From Aselliscus stoliczkanus (taxonomy: Eukaryota > Chordata > Mammalia > Chiroptera > Hipposideridae): DNA of 64,000 nucleotides. Below, in pieces: positions 22,303 to 34,797 of this stretch (position 1 is its first letter; each line of letters starts with the position of its first letter). Where the stretch lies: positions 70,594,687 to 70,658,686 of the forward strand of contig CM066732.1 in NCBI GenBank assembly GCA_033961575.1, given 5' to 3'. A program made the position numbers and the translations under genes. The notes beneath the pieces were generated by a model that worked only from the letters and a program-made list of their open reading frames with translations, was not told the origin of the DNA and did not search any database.

Positions 22303-22535
22303 CTTTTATTTTTTTCCCCTTGACTAGTCTACTACTCACCTGGCACTATGCATAGTTATTACCATATTATTGACTATATTTCCTATGCTTTACTTTAAAT
22401 CGCCATGACTATTTTGTAACTACCAATTTGTACTTCTTAATCCCTTCACCTTTTTCACCCTGCCCTCCAACCCCCCTCTTATCGATTACCCCAATAAATC
22501 TAGTACCCATCTAACACCATACATAGTTATTACAA
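22303..22535 (-). mobile_element. 5'-truncated L1 3' UTR fragment nested in the HAL1-like element
   Basis: About 230 bp matching L1 3' UTR in reverse, with a decayed T-rich tail at its left (CTTTTATTTTTTTCCCC). It is flanked by TATAGCCTTTGTTTTA at 22287-22302 and TATAGCCTTTATTTTA at 22536-22551, a 16-bp target duplication with one mismatch. Both flanks match ORF2 endonuclease sequence of the host element. Confidence 0.8.
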
Positions 22536-22827
22536 TATAGCCTTTATTTTAAAGTCCATTGTGTCTGGTATAAGTATTGCTAGCCCAGCTTTTCTTTTTC
22601 ATTTCCATTTGCATGAAATACCTTTTATCATCCCTTTACTTTCAGTCTGTGTATGTCTTTCAATCTGAAGTGACTCTCTTGTAGCTTATATAAAGGTCTT
22701 GTTTTTTTAACCTAATTCAGCCACGCTATGTCTTTTGATTTAATTCATTTATATTTAAAGTAATGCTTATAGATACATAGTTATTGTCATTTTAGTATTC
22801 ATATTTTTGGTCATATTTGTTTTTCTT

Positions 22828-23780
22828 TTTCTTCTTAAAGAAATTCCTTTAATATTTCTTTTAATACAGGTATGTGGTGAATAATTCCTTAGCTTTTTTG
22901 TGTCTGGCAAACTGTCTTTTTTTTTTTTTTTTTGAGGGCAATGTCACTGGCCCTCATATGTGGGACCCAAACTGGGGCCACTGGCTTCCCAAGCCAGTGC
23001 TTAACCACCGTGCCACTTGGCTGGCCCATAAACTCTCTCTGTCTTTTGATTCTAAAGGATAACTTTGCTGGGTAGAGTAATATTGATTCTAGGTCATTCG
23101 TTTTCATCACTTTGAAAATTTTATGCCATCCCTTCTGACCTGCAAAGTTTCTGTTCAGAAAGCAGCTGACAATCTTATGGGAGCTCCTTTGTAGGTAACT
23201 CACTGCTTTTCTCCTGCTGCCTTTAAGATTCTTCTTTGTCTCTAATGTTTGTCATTTTAATTATGATGTGTCTTGGTGCTGGACTCTTTGGGTTCATCTC
23301 TTTTGAGACTGATTGTGCTTCCTGGGCTTGTATGTCTATTTCCTTCACCAGGTTAGGGAAGTTTTCTGTCATTAATTCTTCAAATATGTTTTCAATTTTT
23401 TTTCTCGCTCTCTTCTCCTTCTGGCACTCTATGATGCAAATGTTCATACACTTAATGTTGTCCAAGAGGCCCCTTAAACTATCCTCATTTTTTTGGATTC
23501 TTTTTTTCTTTTTGCTGTTCTGATTGGGTATTTAATACTACCTATCTTCTAAACTGCTGATTGAATCCTCTGCTCCATCTAATCTACTGTTGATTCCCTT
23601 TAATGTATTCTTTATTTTAATTATTGTATTCTTCATTTCTGACCAGTTCATTTTTATGGTTTCTGTCTCCACTTTTATGTGTTTTATCTCTTTGTTGAGG
23701 TTCTCCCTGAGATCACTGAGCATACCTATAATCAGTGTTTGTAATTGTACATCTAGTAGATTGTTTGTCTCCATTTTATT
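22828..23780 (-). pseudogene. L1-type ORF1 of the older HAL1-like element, inactivated
   Basis: Two open pieces remain. At 23774-23538 lies the coiled-coil part (MKNTIIKIKNTLKGINSRLD, then EDSISSLED). At 23465-23223 lies the RRM-like part (IIECQKEK, FEELMTENFPNLVKEIDIQA, PRHIIIKMTNIRDKEE). A frameshift separates them and a SINE splits the C-terminal domain. The order and motifs match the intact ORF1 at 6302-7171. Confidence 0.85.
22917..23027 (-). mobile_element. VES-like short SINE
   Basis: T run (minus-strand A tail) followed by the reversed CACTGCCCTC end, B box and A box, ending GGCTGGCCC. Flanks AAACTGTCTTT and AAACTCTCTCTGTCTTT look like a modified target duplication. It is inserted in the ORF1 C-terminus of the older HAL1-like element. 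Confidence 0.92.
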
Positions 23781-24872
23781 TAGTTCGTTTTCTGGAGCTT
23801 TGCTCTGTCCTTTTATTTAGGACATCTTTCTTTGTCTCCCTATTTTGGTTACTTCCCTGTGTTTGCTTCTATGTATCAGGTAGAGCTGCTATGTCTCCCA
23901 GTCTTAGTACAGTGGCCTTATGTAGTAGGTCACAGGAGCATAGTCACCTGGTCACCTGAGCTGAGTGCTCCAGGTGTGTCCTTTGTGGGGGTTGTATGTG
24001 CCTTCCTGTTGTATTTGAGTCTTGGTTACCGTTTGCATGCCAATAGAAGGGATTGATTCGCAAGTTGATTGGTTGTGAGGACTGGCTGTGACTACAATGA
24101 AGGGGTTGTTGTGCAAGGGCTGACCATACAGAGTAGGATTCACTTTATCAGGACTCTAGTACCTGCTGAGTCAGCCTTTTGGGTGTTTGTTCACAAAGTC
24201 CAACTGGTGATGCTCCAGATGGGACCTAAGTTGGCCACAGGGTGTGCCAGCACCAGGGCATCCCAGAGAGAGCCTTGACACAGGCCAATTTCAACCACAG
24301 CCTGTGCCCTTCCCAGGGCCACCTGGAAGAGCCACAAAACAATATGCAGATGTCTTCCTTTCTCTCTAGGCTTAGAGGTGACTGGGAGAGGCGAAGCTGG
24401 GTTCAGCTACTGATAATCCAGGGCTGGTGCTGCTCAGCAAGAGGTACGGGTCCCACTGAGACCAGATGCTGCTTGTTTGGAGCCCAGCAGCCCTCCGTCT
24501 TACCCAGACACAGTCTCTGCTCATTTCCACGCCCAGAATTTGTGGACACTTTACTTTCCATCACTGGAACACTGGGCTTGGAGACCTGGTGTAGGGCTGA
24601 GACGCTTTGCTTCTCAGAAGGGACCCCCACAAATACCTTCTCTTGATTTTAATGAGCCACACGCAGGTGTGGGACTAGCCCATTTCATATCTGTGCCCCA
24701 TCTACCAGTTTCAACCTGGCTTCTTCTGTATGTCCTTAGTTGTAAGACTTCTGTTCAGCTGGACTTCAGGTGATTCTCAATGATGGCTTCTCTGTAATTT
24801 AGTTGTAATTTTGATGTGGTTGTGAGAGCAGGCAAGTACAGCATTTGCCTACTCAGACATCTTGACTGTAAA

Positions 24873-25789
24873 ATGCCTCCAAGCAGATTTCAATTTTGCT
24901 ATTGTGATTTTTATTTTTTGGATTTTCTTATTTCAGTCAATTTGTACATTGTATCCTTCCTCTTACCATTGTATAGAAGCCATTACTGCTTGAATTTTAT
25001 TAGAAATATGAGGAAAAATATTAAAATTTATTTTAACCTCTACTAATTTATATTCAGAGCCACGATTTTCCTCAAAAATTTTAGATTCTTTTTTTTAAAA
25101 TTTCTGGTATCAGCTCTTTTTGTTGTTGTTCTTTCTCATAGTTCTCATCCTGCTCCCCCCTTTTTTTAATCAATGGAAAACAACCCTTTTAGACTCTTCT
25201 GCCAACAGATAGAGTCAATTTACTCTCTTAGTATTTACCTATGTATATTTGGATTTGCCTACTTGGATATAAAGCTGGAGGGTAAATTTATAATTATACA
25301 CACTATCTTTTATCCAGTCATCTTGTGTGGCACTATTAACTTAGGTACAGTCATCAGTTAGAGCTGCCTAGTTCTTTGTGTTTAATGGGAAGTATGCTGC
25401 TGTCTACACTTATTCATGTCCAGGAGCAATTTATAAAGGGCAGTGCCCTCACACAAGTCCATACATAACATGAACTTTTTTCATCACTCTTCTTTTTTCC
25501 TTTGCCCCAGCATACGCAATTTTACATCTTAGCATGCAGTGATTTTTAACCATCTCTCCTTTATCCTACCTATGTTTTTATTGAGAGTTGCAGTCTCTCA
25601 ATACAAATTAAATTAGAAGGTACAACTGAAAATGGGGAGGGAAGAAAAAGTCTTTGGACATTTCAGAGTAGAATATCTGTGGATAAAAGAAGGATACATA
25701 ATTACAGTTATTGGGTTATCTACATATACTATCTAGAAATAGATATGTAGCAAAATTGAAATCTAATTATTTTTATACATTCTTCTATT
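24873..25789. other. Unassigned AT-rich sequence
   Basis: No family or gene recognised. Confidence 0.4.
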
Positions 25790-26084
25790 TTTATAATCAT
25801 TTATTTAAGTATAGTTGGTATGTAATTTATATTAATTTCAGGTGTATAATATAATGATTTGACATTTATCTACCTTGCAATGTGATCACCACACTAAGTC
25901 TAGTCATCATCTATTACCATGCAAACTTATCACAATATTATTGCCTATATTGTCCTTCACCTTTTTTACCCATCTCACCAACTCCCTTGCCTCTGGCAAA
26001 TATCAGTTTGATCTCTGTTTCTATGAGTCTGTTGTTCTTTTATTCTTTTTATTCATTTATTTTGTTTTTCATCATAAATTACCT
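25790..26084 (-). mobile_element. L1 3' UTR fragment
   Basis: The reverse complement of L1 3' UTR is recognisable from ATTTCAGGTGTATAATATAA, then TGTGATCACCACACTAAGTC and on into the T/C-rich stretch. It matches the 3' ends of the elements at 21345 and 12668. It is 5'-truncated and diverged. Confidence 0.75.
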
Positions 26085-28284
26085 AAAATATAAGCTTAAT
26101 TTTGTCTATTTTATCTTTTGATATTTTTTATCTCAACCTGTCTTATTATCTGTTCTATTTTTTAAATAAGGAAACTATTATTTGTATTTTACTAAGCAAA
26201 CAAACTTATTTCATGTGTCTATGTAGTTAATTTATTTCACCACCATGCTTTTCCTTATAAAATTCAGGCCATTTTTCATCTTTTTAAGTACTTCAGATGA
26301 TATAAGCCATTCTAACTGTCTTGTTAAAAACTCATATTTGAATAAAGAATATTTACAAGCCCAGTCTTGAAGGTAACTGCATTTCCTTTCTTTTCTATTA
26401 CATATAAATACTTGCAGATTCTCTTAGAACCTCTGACAAGATTGATAGATGATGTGTCCAACTAAGTTTTTAGCAGTATTAGTTGGAGAAAAAAAAATCA
26501 ACTCCCCTTTGTACAGGTAAAAGGCCTATCTAAATCTTCCAGGCAAATCAAGTGACATACTTAGGTTAAACTTTGAGAATAAGACCCATTGATTTACTTT
26601 CTGTTACAAAGATCGAGGTAAGCTAAATATTTTTGCCAACTTTAAGCACATCTTACCTTCTGTTGAGAATTTCCCTTCCTTTTTATGTCAGTGTTTACTC
26701 TTAGGAACCTGGTCTCTATCCTGAAAAAGCTAGAACATGGTCCTCTAAGGGGCCTTGACAATGGGTTATCAAAGATAGTAGCTAGAAGGAGGCCAATTCC
26801 TTAAATTGATCTCCTAATAGTCTATCCTGAATGGCTGCTTCATCTTTAATAAAATCGTTTTTCTAATATTAACCAACTTATAGATTTACCAATATTACAC
26901 AGTGAACTATTTATAGGGCAATTTGGATAATGTTAACACTTTCATTCTTTCCCTTTATCTTTTTGGAATCAGTACCGAGATATTTAGGGGGAAAAAAGTA
27001 AGGTCAACCAAAAATGTCATAGAAACCTTCAGTATCCCATTGAATTACTATGATAATTAATATGAATGACACCACTCTTTATAATGAATATGAGTTAAAG
27101 GAAACCTTATAAATAATTAAAAGTAACAAGTAAGTTAACTGAAGTGGCTATTTGGCAATCGGGTTTCTGTGAATTGACTAATTGGGCTTTGCTAAATTAA
27201 CTATATTTAATAGTAGCTCAATTCACTAATCCTGAAATCATTTTTGTGTTCTGCAGCCTTCTGCTTCTCCTACAGATGAGGCCTACATTACCTGATTGGC
27301 AAATGTCTCCAAGTTAGAGAAGTACACTGGTTTTAATTGAGACCAAATTTTTCACACTTTAGTTATGTATTTTTTCTTGAAGATACAATCTCATGGTCAA
27401 TTCTTTGCTCTATTTCTAAATATTTTTCTATTCTTGAAAAGCTTTGTAAACTCCATGTTTGGATGCTGAAATGTCTAAAATTCTTATAATTATCTAGAAT
27501 TTTTTCTATATGTTTTAAATTTGGATATTACCATGGATATATTAATGAGCAATGAAGATAGGGAATGTTTTCCATTTTAGAGTATTACTTTTATTTAAGA
27601 TACTAAATTTTAACATGTCATAATACTTGCATTTCTGTTATTTTTTCTTTAATTTCTTCATCATGTTTTATTAAACATAATCTATTCTTTTTTTGAGGAA
27701 TATTTTGACCAAAAAAAATACATATGTTGATATTTTAAATCTAAAGGCATGCCCTAAAATTTAATGAATATATAAAATTTACCTCTGATAAAAGATAATA
27801 TTAGTTAGAAAATTTTCTGTGCCAAAATATTAATTGAATAACATATTCTCAACTTGGTGATTGCTGTTAGACTCCTAGACAAAAACATTATAACATTTTG
27901 AAAGACAGCCTTATATTTGTTACTGTTACCAGGACAACATCTCACTATTTATGGTCGCTGGAGTTGACAAGTTAATTGATGAAGAAAAAGGTCAGAAAGG
28001 CTTGATGTAACTTAGGAGATTTTATTAACTCCATAGCTAATGAGCTTCACAGAAACCATACTCTCTGATTTCTCATGCCCATCTCAAAGAAGTACATTTA
28101 TTTTTTAAATCCAGGATTAGTAAAATCAGACTCACAAATACACATACAAACACACATACACACACATACAATATCTTCCATATTTGATATCTTTAAACTA
28201 AATTGTAGAAATACTCTATGGAAATTCTCTCTGTCTTCTAACATGAAAAGTTACTTTACCACCTAGCATGTTATTCTTCAGTAC
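26085..28284. other. Unassigned AT-rich sequence
   Basis: About 2.2 kb with no recognisable gene. A weak MIR-like patch may lie near 26515-26620, and a short CA-rich run lies at 28138-28170. Confidence 0.45.
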
Positions 28285-28776
28285 TGTATTAGTCAGCTCT
28301 GACTGCCATAACAAAGTATCACAGACTGGGCAACTTAAACAACAGACGTTTATTTTCTCACAGTTCAGGAGGCTGGAAATCTGAGATCCGAGTTCCAGTA
28401 TGGACAGGTTCGAGTAAGGGCTCCCTTCCTGGCTTGCAGATGGCCACTTTCTCACTGTGTTTTCACATGGCTGAGAAAGAGAACAAGTAAGCTCTCTAGT
28501 ATCTTTTCTGCTCATAAGGGCACCAATTCCATCAAAGACTTTTTTTTTTTTTTTTTGAGGGCAGTGTCACTGGCCCTCATATGTGGGACCCGAATCGGGG
28601 CTGCTGGCGTCCCAAGCCAACGGTTAACCATCGCGCCACTCGGCCGGCCCATCAAAGACTTTTACTCCCATGAACTCATCTAACCCTAATTACCTCCCAA
28701 AGGCCCCATCTCCAAATATTGGGGGTTAGGGCTTCAACATGTGAATTTTGGGGGACACAAATATTCAGCCTGTAAC
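28285..28776 (-). mobile_element. MLT1-type MaLR (ERVL-MaLR) LTR, split by a SINE
   Basis: The plus strand starts TGTATTAGTCAGC and ends GCCTGTAACA, the reverse of the TGT...ACTAATACA termini of MaLR LTRs. Internal landmarks include TAACCCTAATTACCTCCCAA and GGGTTAGGGCTTCAACATGT. Flanking 5-mers AGTAC and CGTAC (one mismatch) fit the 5-bp target duplication of this class. A SINE at 28541-28650 interrupts it. Confidence 0.88.
28541..28650 (-). mobile_element. VES-like short SINE nested in the MLT1 LTR
   Basis: Standard short SINE in reverse. Perfect target duplication ATCAAAGACT at 28531-28540 and 28651-28660. Confidence 0.96.
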
Positions 28777-31700
28777 ACGTACCTACCTTAAGTAATATAG
28801 TACCTAAACTAGATATGAATAGTTCATAGAATAGTATTCTAACACTACATCCCTGTCTATATTATTATTCACTGATACCAATAGAACTTATTCATGAAAA
28901 TATTCTATATCTGCATTGTAAAATAAGAATTTTAACATTACTCAATGAATTAAAACAAGAATAAAACAATACCAAATTGTGAGAAAAATGTGTCATAATA
29001 GCAGTAGGATAAACATTAATGTAAATATTAATTTTTAAAATACAATTTTAAGTGTTTATGGGATATCAAAAAATTTAAATGTAACCTAATAGTAACCCAA
29101 AACAAATATTTTAAAAGCATAAGAAAATATCCTGCTCTAACAATTATTTTGACAAATTGTTTATTACATATATGTATTCATATGTATGCACAAATATTAA
29201 TTTATGGTTAAAAGTAAAGCATAATTAAAATACCAACTCATTATACAAGCATGATGATACCGCTACAGTTTAGATGGCTACTCTTTGAGTTAATTTCAAT
29301 TCATCCTTCAGTTGAAGGCTATCTCAACTCTGAAGGAAAAAAAGCAAGGGTTTTATAGTAATTCTAATGTTTATAGAGTTATGCATGTCTTCCATGCCAA
29401 TTACATCATTTTGGAAATATGGAGCGACTTGTAAATTTCCGGTATGGCATTATCGCCTGAGAATATAACAATGAAAAGAATTATGTCTTGGATTTCAAGA
29501 AAATCATAGTCTAGCTAAGGAAATATACATGTAAACAAAGAATTTATGAATATAGGATTGTGAGTGTAATAATAGAGCTATACCCAGGGTTCAGTGGTTG
29601 TATAAATGAAGGGGGATTAGTATATTCTGTGCATGAGATATGAGGATGGCTTTCAGAAAAAGTTGTAAACTTGCTTATTTTACCAGTCACTGATCAAATA
29701 TTTCTATAGGCATTTCTAGGCAGAATTAATTACCCTATTTTTGTACCCCTATATTTTAACAATATATTTAGTATAATAGTTTTTATTCTGTACTGTATAT
29801 TAATGATTGCCTTTTCTTATTTAAATAATAAATTCCTTGAGGTAGTATAGTATTTTCTTTTTTCATTTGTGTACATGCAACACCTGATGTTGAAAAAGTT
29901 GGAAAGTGCCAGTGTTTGATATATATTATATATATTATATATGTTCAATATTCAAGTTGATAATATATATGCATATATTCAGCATTTATATTTAGCAAAA
30001 TAAGACATCACTAATTTAGAATAGAGGACAAAATATTAAAATATGACACATGAAAATAATTAAATATATTTAAATTGCACTGTTTTCCATTTTATTATGA
30101 CAAAATATTTGAAGTATTTTCATATTATTTATGAAATGCACTATAGTACAAACTAATGAGATTTTACTAGACTATATTCTGACAGAAGTACTTTTATTCC
30201 ATTCCTCCCATCAAATAAATGTTGTTTATCATCATAAAATTAAATATGTAGATGCTCATTTCTTATCACAAGATGGACTTCAAAATTATGTAAAATAAAT
30301 AAGAATGTTCTTCATCAAACATTATAAGCATAAGTGGTAAAGTTAAGAATATACTTATCAGAAGCTTTGTATATACAGATGGATGATGGGGAAAAAAAGA
30401 AAACAACCACCCCAAACAAACAAAATAAGTCCTTTTATAAAATGAATAACGTAGTTCCACATGTGAAAATAAAGTGGATAAGTTTCATGTACCACAAAAT
30501 TGTACTCAGTGAAATCACTATAATCTTCTGAAAGATAAACATTTTAATATTAGCATAAAATATATGTTTCATCCTAGTACTATGAATTTTTAAACTAATT
30601 CTAATATGGGCTTGCTTATTCTTCAGGTCTCAGTTAATTCAGTATTCAGATGTAAGAGAACTTGGAGGACTTGTTACAGAGATGGTAGGTAAAGGTGCAA
30701 CAATGGTCCTTGAAATTACCTTTGAAATAAATATCTGTCATCAAGTAAACATGCAAACTGATTTTATTCAAGTAGTAAACATAAGCAATTGACTGTTTAA
30801 AATCTCAATATCTCAGCAATTTAATTTTTTGTCTTTTTATAGATCCACATAAAACACATTCTCCTGCCATTAGCCTGAACAATTTTACCATTGTTCATTT
30901 TGAGTTGTAGGTGAATGAACTACACATCATATAATATAGTACAGGTGTTCCAAATGTAAATATGGAAAGTTCCTTAAATATAAAATTAACACAGCAGACT
31001 ATAAAAGCTTTGTTATGCTGACTTTCTTCAAGGTAATCAGTTCTTCCTGTGCCATGTGCTATGGCAATAAAAAACTTAACTGGTATCTGTTGTCTGGAAT
31101 CCTAAGAAAACTGCAGCTGTTCATCAAGAACATTTTAGTTTTTACCAGAGCTGCAGTTGTAACACACATAATTCATGTGGTACATTGGAGCTGTCCATCT
31201 GTTGGGTGCTGTATTCACGGTCGACTAATCATCTGTAATAGAATTCCTGCCTAGTTGTTTGCGCATAATACCATATTCTAATGACTCCAGATCATTCATC
31301 CTGCATGGGCTTAGAGCAAAACATCATGCTATTTCCTCTGGAGAAATGCTCTGAAAACAATATTAGAAAGTAATTTCATTAGAAGCAGAAACAAAACCCC
31401 AGACATTTCAAAGTGTTTACACGTATCTTAGTATCAATCAACAAACTGCTAACATGGACTTATACAACTTTAGATCAATGTGGAGGTGCAGTGTTCCTGA
31501 GGTCTGATAGTAGATAATGGTAACCCCTAACATTTATTGAGGGCTCATTATGGGTGAAGTATATTCTAACAACATATAGATATCAACTCATGCAAGAATA
31601 TAACAAATATTTTTTACATCAGTGTTATTATTATGTTGATTACAATAATTATACTAATTTAGACCATTAATACAATTATCCTAATTAGCATACTCCCATT

Positions 31701-32084
31701 ATTAAATTTTAAGGGGAAATAGCAACTGGAAAAGAGGTACAATTATTTGCCCTATCAAATTATTCACTCATTCAGTAAGCACTTAGTTTTAATTCACAGA
31801 TTCTGTACTCCCAACTACTTTGGTGGAAGCTCAGATAACAATAATGGGCAGATTTGGCTTGGGTTCTATTGTTCTTATGTAGGAAGGAAATTATAATATA
31901 ATATGATAACAGGAGTAGAGAACATTTTCTATGTACCCAACAGGAAACCTGAAAATCATTTGTCTTTGTTGACTCAGGGTGTCTATTACTGTTCTTTTGT
32001 TAACAACATCTTACTATGTTTAGGAGAATCACCCCTTTAGTACTTAAATGGTTTGAAAGCAAACATGACTACCCTCCAATATCA
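28777..32084. other. Unassigned AT-rich sequence, with a small MIR-like patch
   Basis: Little can be called over 3.3 kb. At about 31512-31600, AACATTTATTGAGGGCTCAT and the following bases resemble antisense MIR. A TA-rich run lies at 29920-29950. No open frame shows a recognisable motif. Confidence 0.45.
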
Positions 32085-32510
32085 GGAATAAACATATAAA
32101 CTATTCCTGGCCAATTAGAGCCTTCCATCTTTCTGGTCACAGTGATTAGTTCAGATATATAAGCCAAGTCAGCCAATAAGACATAATCTTGGGATCCTGT
32201 TAAAGTCAGGAGGAAAGGAAAGTTCAGTTTTCCTTTGAACCAGAAATTAAGAGGATACTAAGCTGGAGCTGCTAGAGTCCTTCATACTGAGAGAGCTGCA
32301 GACAAGAATGATCAGCCAGCAGAAGAAGAAAGATGAGCATAACTGGGACAGAGAGACTAGATCCTGGCAGCATTATTAAAGATTGGATCCAGCTGTGCTT
32401 TAAGCCATTTCTGGCTCTGAATTTTTAGCTATATTAGTAAAAAAAATAAACATTTATATTCCCTGGCCCACTTTAGTCTGGCTCTCTGCCTCTTGCGACA
32501 AAAAATCCTG
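32085..32510 (+). mobile_element. Possible ancient LTR (mammalian-wide type)
   Basis: The order of a CCAATTAGAGCC-like start, a GGAGCTGCTAGAGTCC block, a GGATCCAGCTGTGC block, AATAAACATTTATATTCCC and a closing GCGACAAAAAATCCTGAT resembles an old mammalian LTR with its polyadenylation signal near the 3' end. I do not assign a family name. Confidence 0.45.
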
Positions 32511-33364
32511 ATGATTACACACACACATGGCCAAGGCCTGGAGATTTGGGGAAAAACCTTGAATCTCACACATGAAAACACATGTAATTAAGCAGATGAA
32601 AAAGGGAGGAAGGAGCTCAGAGGAAAGGATGAGGGTACAAAACAGAATCACATTTTTGGAACCTCAGATATGAGGTAGAGGATAAAATGCAAATACTTCT
32701 CAAATCTTTTATAACTATGCAGAGCCATTTATGTGCTGAGTTTGTTGGGTGATGGCTAAACAATGCTAATCAGGATAAAGTCCTTAATCTCACGAAGCTC
32801 AGCATTTACCAGGTGAGCTTGAAATCATACAATACATGACGGTGATCAAACAATTTAAATTTCATTATTACTCTAGCTTAGAATTTGGGAGAATAATGGA
32901 AAGAATATTAGCTGGACATAAATTTCAAATCCTGCGGTGACTGGTAAGCTGTTTTGGTGATTGGTGGTATGGGACTGATCTTCAAAAGCTAGTTTTTTAC
33001 CACAAACACAGCCAGTGACTCAGCCAGACAGAAAACAAACCTCCTGACTCCCAGATTTATTTCTTTCCACAACATTACTCACGAGCATATCAGAATTAAT
33101 AACCGTTATTTACTTTTGCAAGCTTCAGAAAATGCCAGCAATCATTGAGAACCTCAGGTGTTTCATTTTCTTATTGATAATCACCCCAAAATCTTTTAGT
33201 ACTAAATGAACAAAAATATGAATTCACCTTCTTAGTCCTCTCTCTCTTTCATCTCATACCTCATATCTATTTCTTCTTTATATGTCTCTGCTTTTTCCCA
33301 CTATTTATTCAACTACCCTAACTTCTTTAAATTTGTGATTAATAACTTCCTTTAAGGTAAACTT
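32511..33364. other. Unassigned sequence, possible short MIR-like piece
   Basis: A faint MIR-like end may lie at 33010-33075 (CTCCTGACTCCCAGATTT). Nothing else is recognised. Confidence 0.35.
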
Positions 33365-33380
33365 TAAAGTATACATATGA

Positions 33381-33490
33381 GGGCCGGCCGAGTGGTGCAG
33401 TGGTTAAGAGGTGGCTTGGGATGCCAGCGGCTCCGGTTCGGGTCCCACATATGAGGGCCAGTGACACTGCCCTCAAAAAAATAATAATAA
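33381..33490 (+). mobile_element. VES-like short SINE
   Basis: GGGCCGGCCGAGTGGTGCAG head, B box GGTTCGGGTCC, CACTGCCCTC 3' end, then an (AAT)n tail. Perfect 16-bp target duplication TAAAGTATACATATGA at 33365-33380 and 33491-33506. Confidence 0.97.
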
Positions 33491-33506
33491 TAAAGTATAC
33501 ATATGA

Positions 33507-34795
33507 ACCATCCATGGGATTATAGAATTAGTCATTCTAATAAAAAAATTTCATTTTCTCTTCTGTTGACATTGATTACATGATTACATAAAGATCTTAG
33601 TAATTTTAATAATAAAATGACATAGTCAGGTAAAAGTCTAAAATAAAATTTAGGAAACTGAACAAACCTACACTAATAATAATGTCTTATTTTGTTATTA
33701 AAACAAGAATACAATTCTGTTTCAACCACAGAGAAATCACTGCACTTCCAGAAAAATTATTAATTCAGCTTGTTTATGACAAATCAGTCCAACAACATAG
33801 TTTATGATACTTTAAAATTATTCTTTGTTATACTCCTCAAAATGTTTAAAATATAAACAAATTTGCTTTACCACCAGTTTTCTAGAAATATGCAAATAGC
33901 ACAGATTGCAACAAATTTCTCACATTTTTTTACAAGTTTTCCAGGATCTCATTAAGTAGTTTTTATACTTGGGCTACAGAGGATAGCTAGCCTAGATATT
34001 ATTAAGCTATTGTTTAGAGTGTGCTTCCGGGGTTAAAATGTTGGGGGGAGATTTAGTATTCATTTTTCAACAATACTTTAGATGCTCTAGTTAGTCCAAC
34101 ACTGATAGTTACTTTGAATACTTTCCCAAAGTGGTATCCATGAGTGCACATTTATTTATTTCATGATTTTTACATGTCAGATGAAGTTTCCTACATTGTA
34201 TTAATTCATTTCAGTAATTGCATTACACTTAATATGGTAATAACACTAATATGAATCAGGAGGCTTCTGTGAAAAACAAAATAAAACAAAATCTCTCTGC
34301 CTGATTGCTCCCTCATTATCACTGCCATTGCTGGTTCATCCTAATCTATCAGATGATGAAATAATATGAAATAGCAAGTGTCCCATCCCTACTCTATTCA
34401 ATCTCTCCTCACACATTACCTCCTAAATATCTCTCAAGTCTAATTAGTTTCATCTCTGCTCTCATTACCCTAGACCACAGCTCTCATCAACTCTCAGAGA
34501 GATGACTTCTGTAATACCCTTTGATTTAACAACATTGAATATTCTGGTCTTCTCAAATCGAACCTCTGTCCTCCATGTCAAATTTTGCTAACAAAAGTTA
34601 AATGGCATTTATTACTTTTAAGAAAAGCGAAGCAAAATCTGCACAGAGTGTGGTCACTGTCCTGGTCACTGACGTTTTTGTTTGTTTGTTTTGTCTTGTC
34701 TTTTCTCCTCTTTTCCAGTTACTATGCAAGATTATACATTTCACAATAGCTAGAGCAATATTTCCCATGCTGCATGATGATCTTACAATATGATG
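33507..34795. other. Mostly unassigned; possible L2 remnant at 34340-34530
   Basis: The C/T-rich stretch 34340-34530, with CTCTCCTCACACATTACCTC and following bases, is reminiscent of L2 sense strand, but weakly. The rest shows no family or gene. Confidence 0.4.
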
Positions 34796-34797
34796 TA

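Larger units (their letters stand above)
21345..24872 (-). mobile_element. Older HAL1-like element, full length, with three nested insertions
   Basis: On the minus strand, from 24872 down, there is a GC-rich 5' UTR (about 24872-23781). Its start, CAAGATGTCTGAGTAGGC, is of L1 5'-end style. Next come ORF1 (about 23780-22828), the first 80 or so codons of the ORF2 endonuclease (about 22827-22540), and then a direct jump to the last part of ORF2 (about 21982-21700) and the 3' UTR to 21345. The central ORF2, including reverse transcriptase, is missing. Later insertions are a SINE (22917-23027), a short L1 piece (22303-22535) and a hAT element (21991-22285). Many stops show it is much older than the 5172 element. 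Confidence 0.8.

Noticed and set aside
22287..22551. 3' UTR duplication inside the older half-L1 as proof of a shared architecture with the 5172 element
   Set aside because: The segment has its own tail and target duplication, so it is a later nested L1 and not part of the original element.
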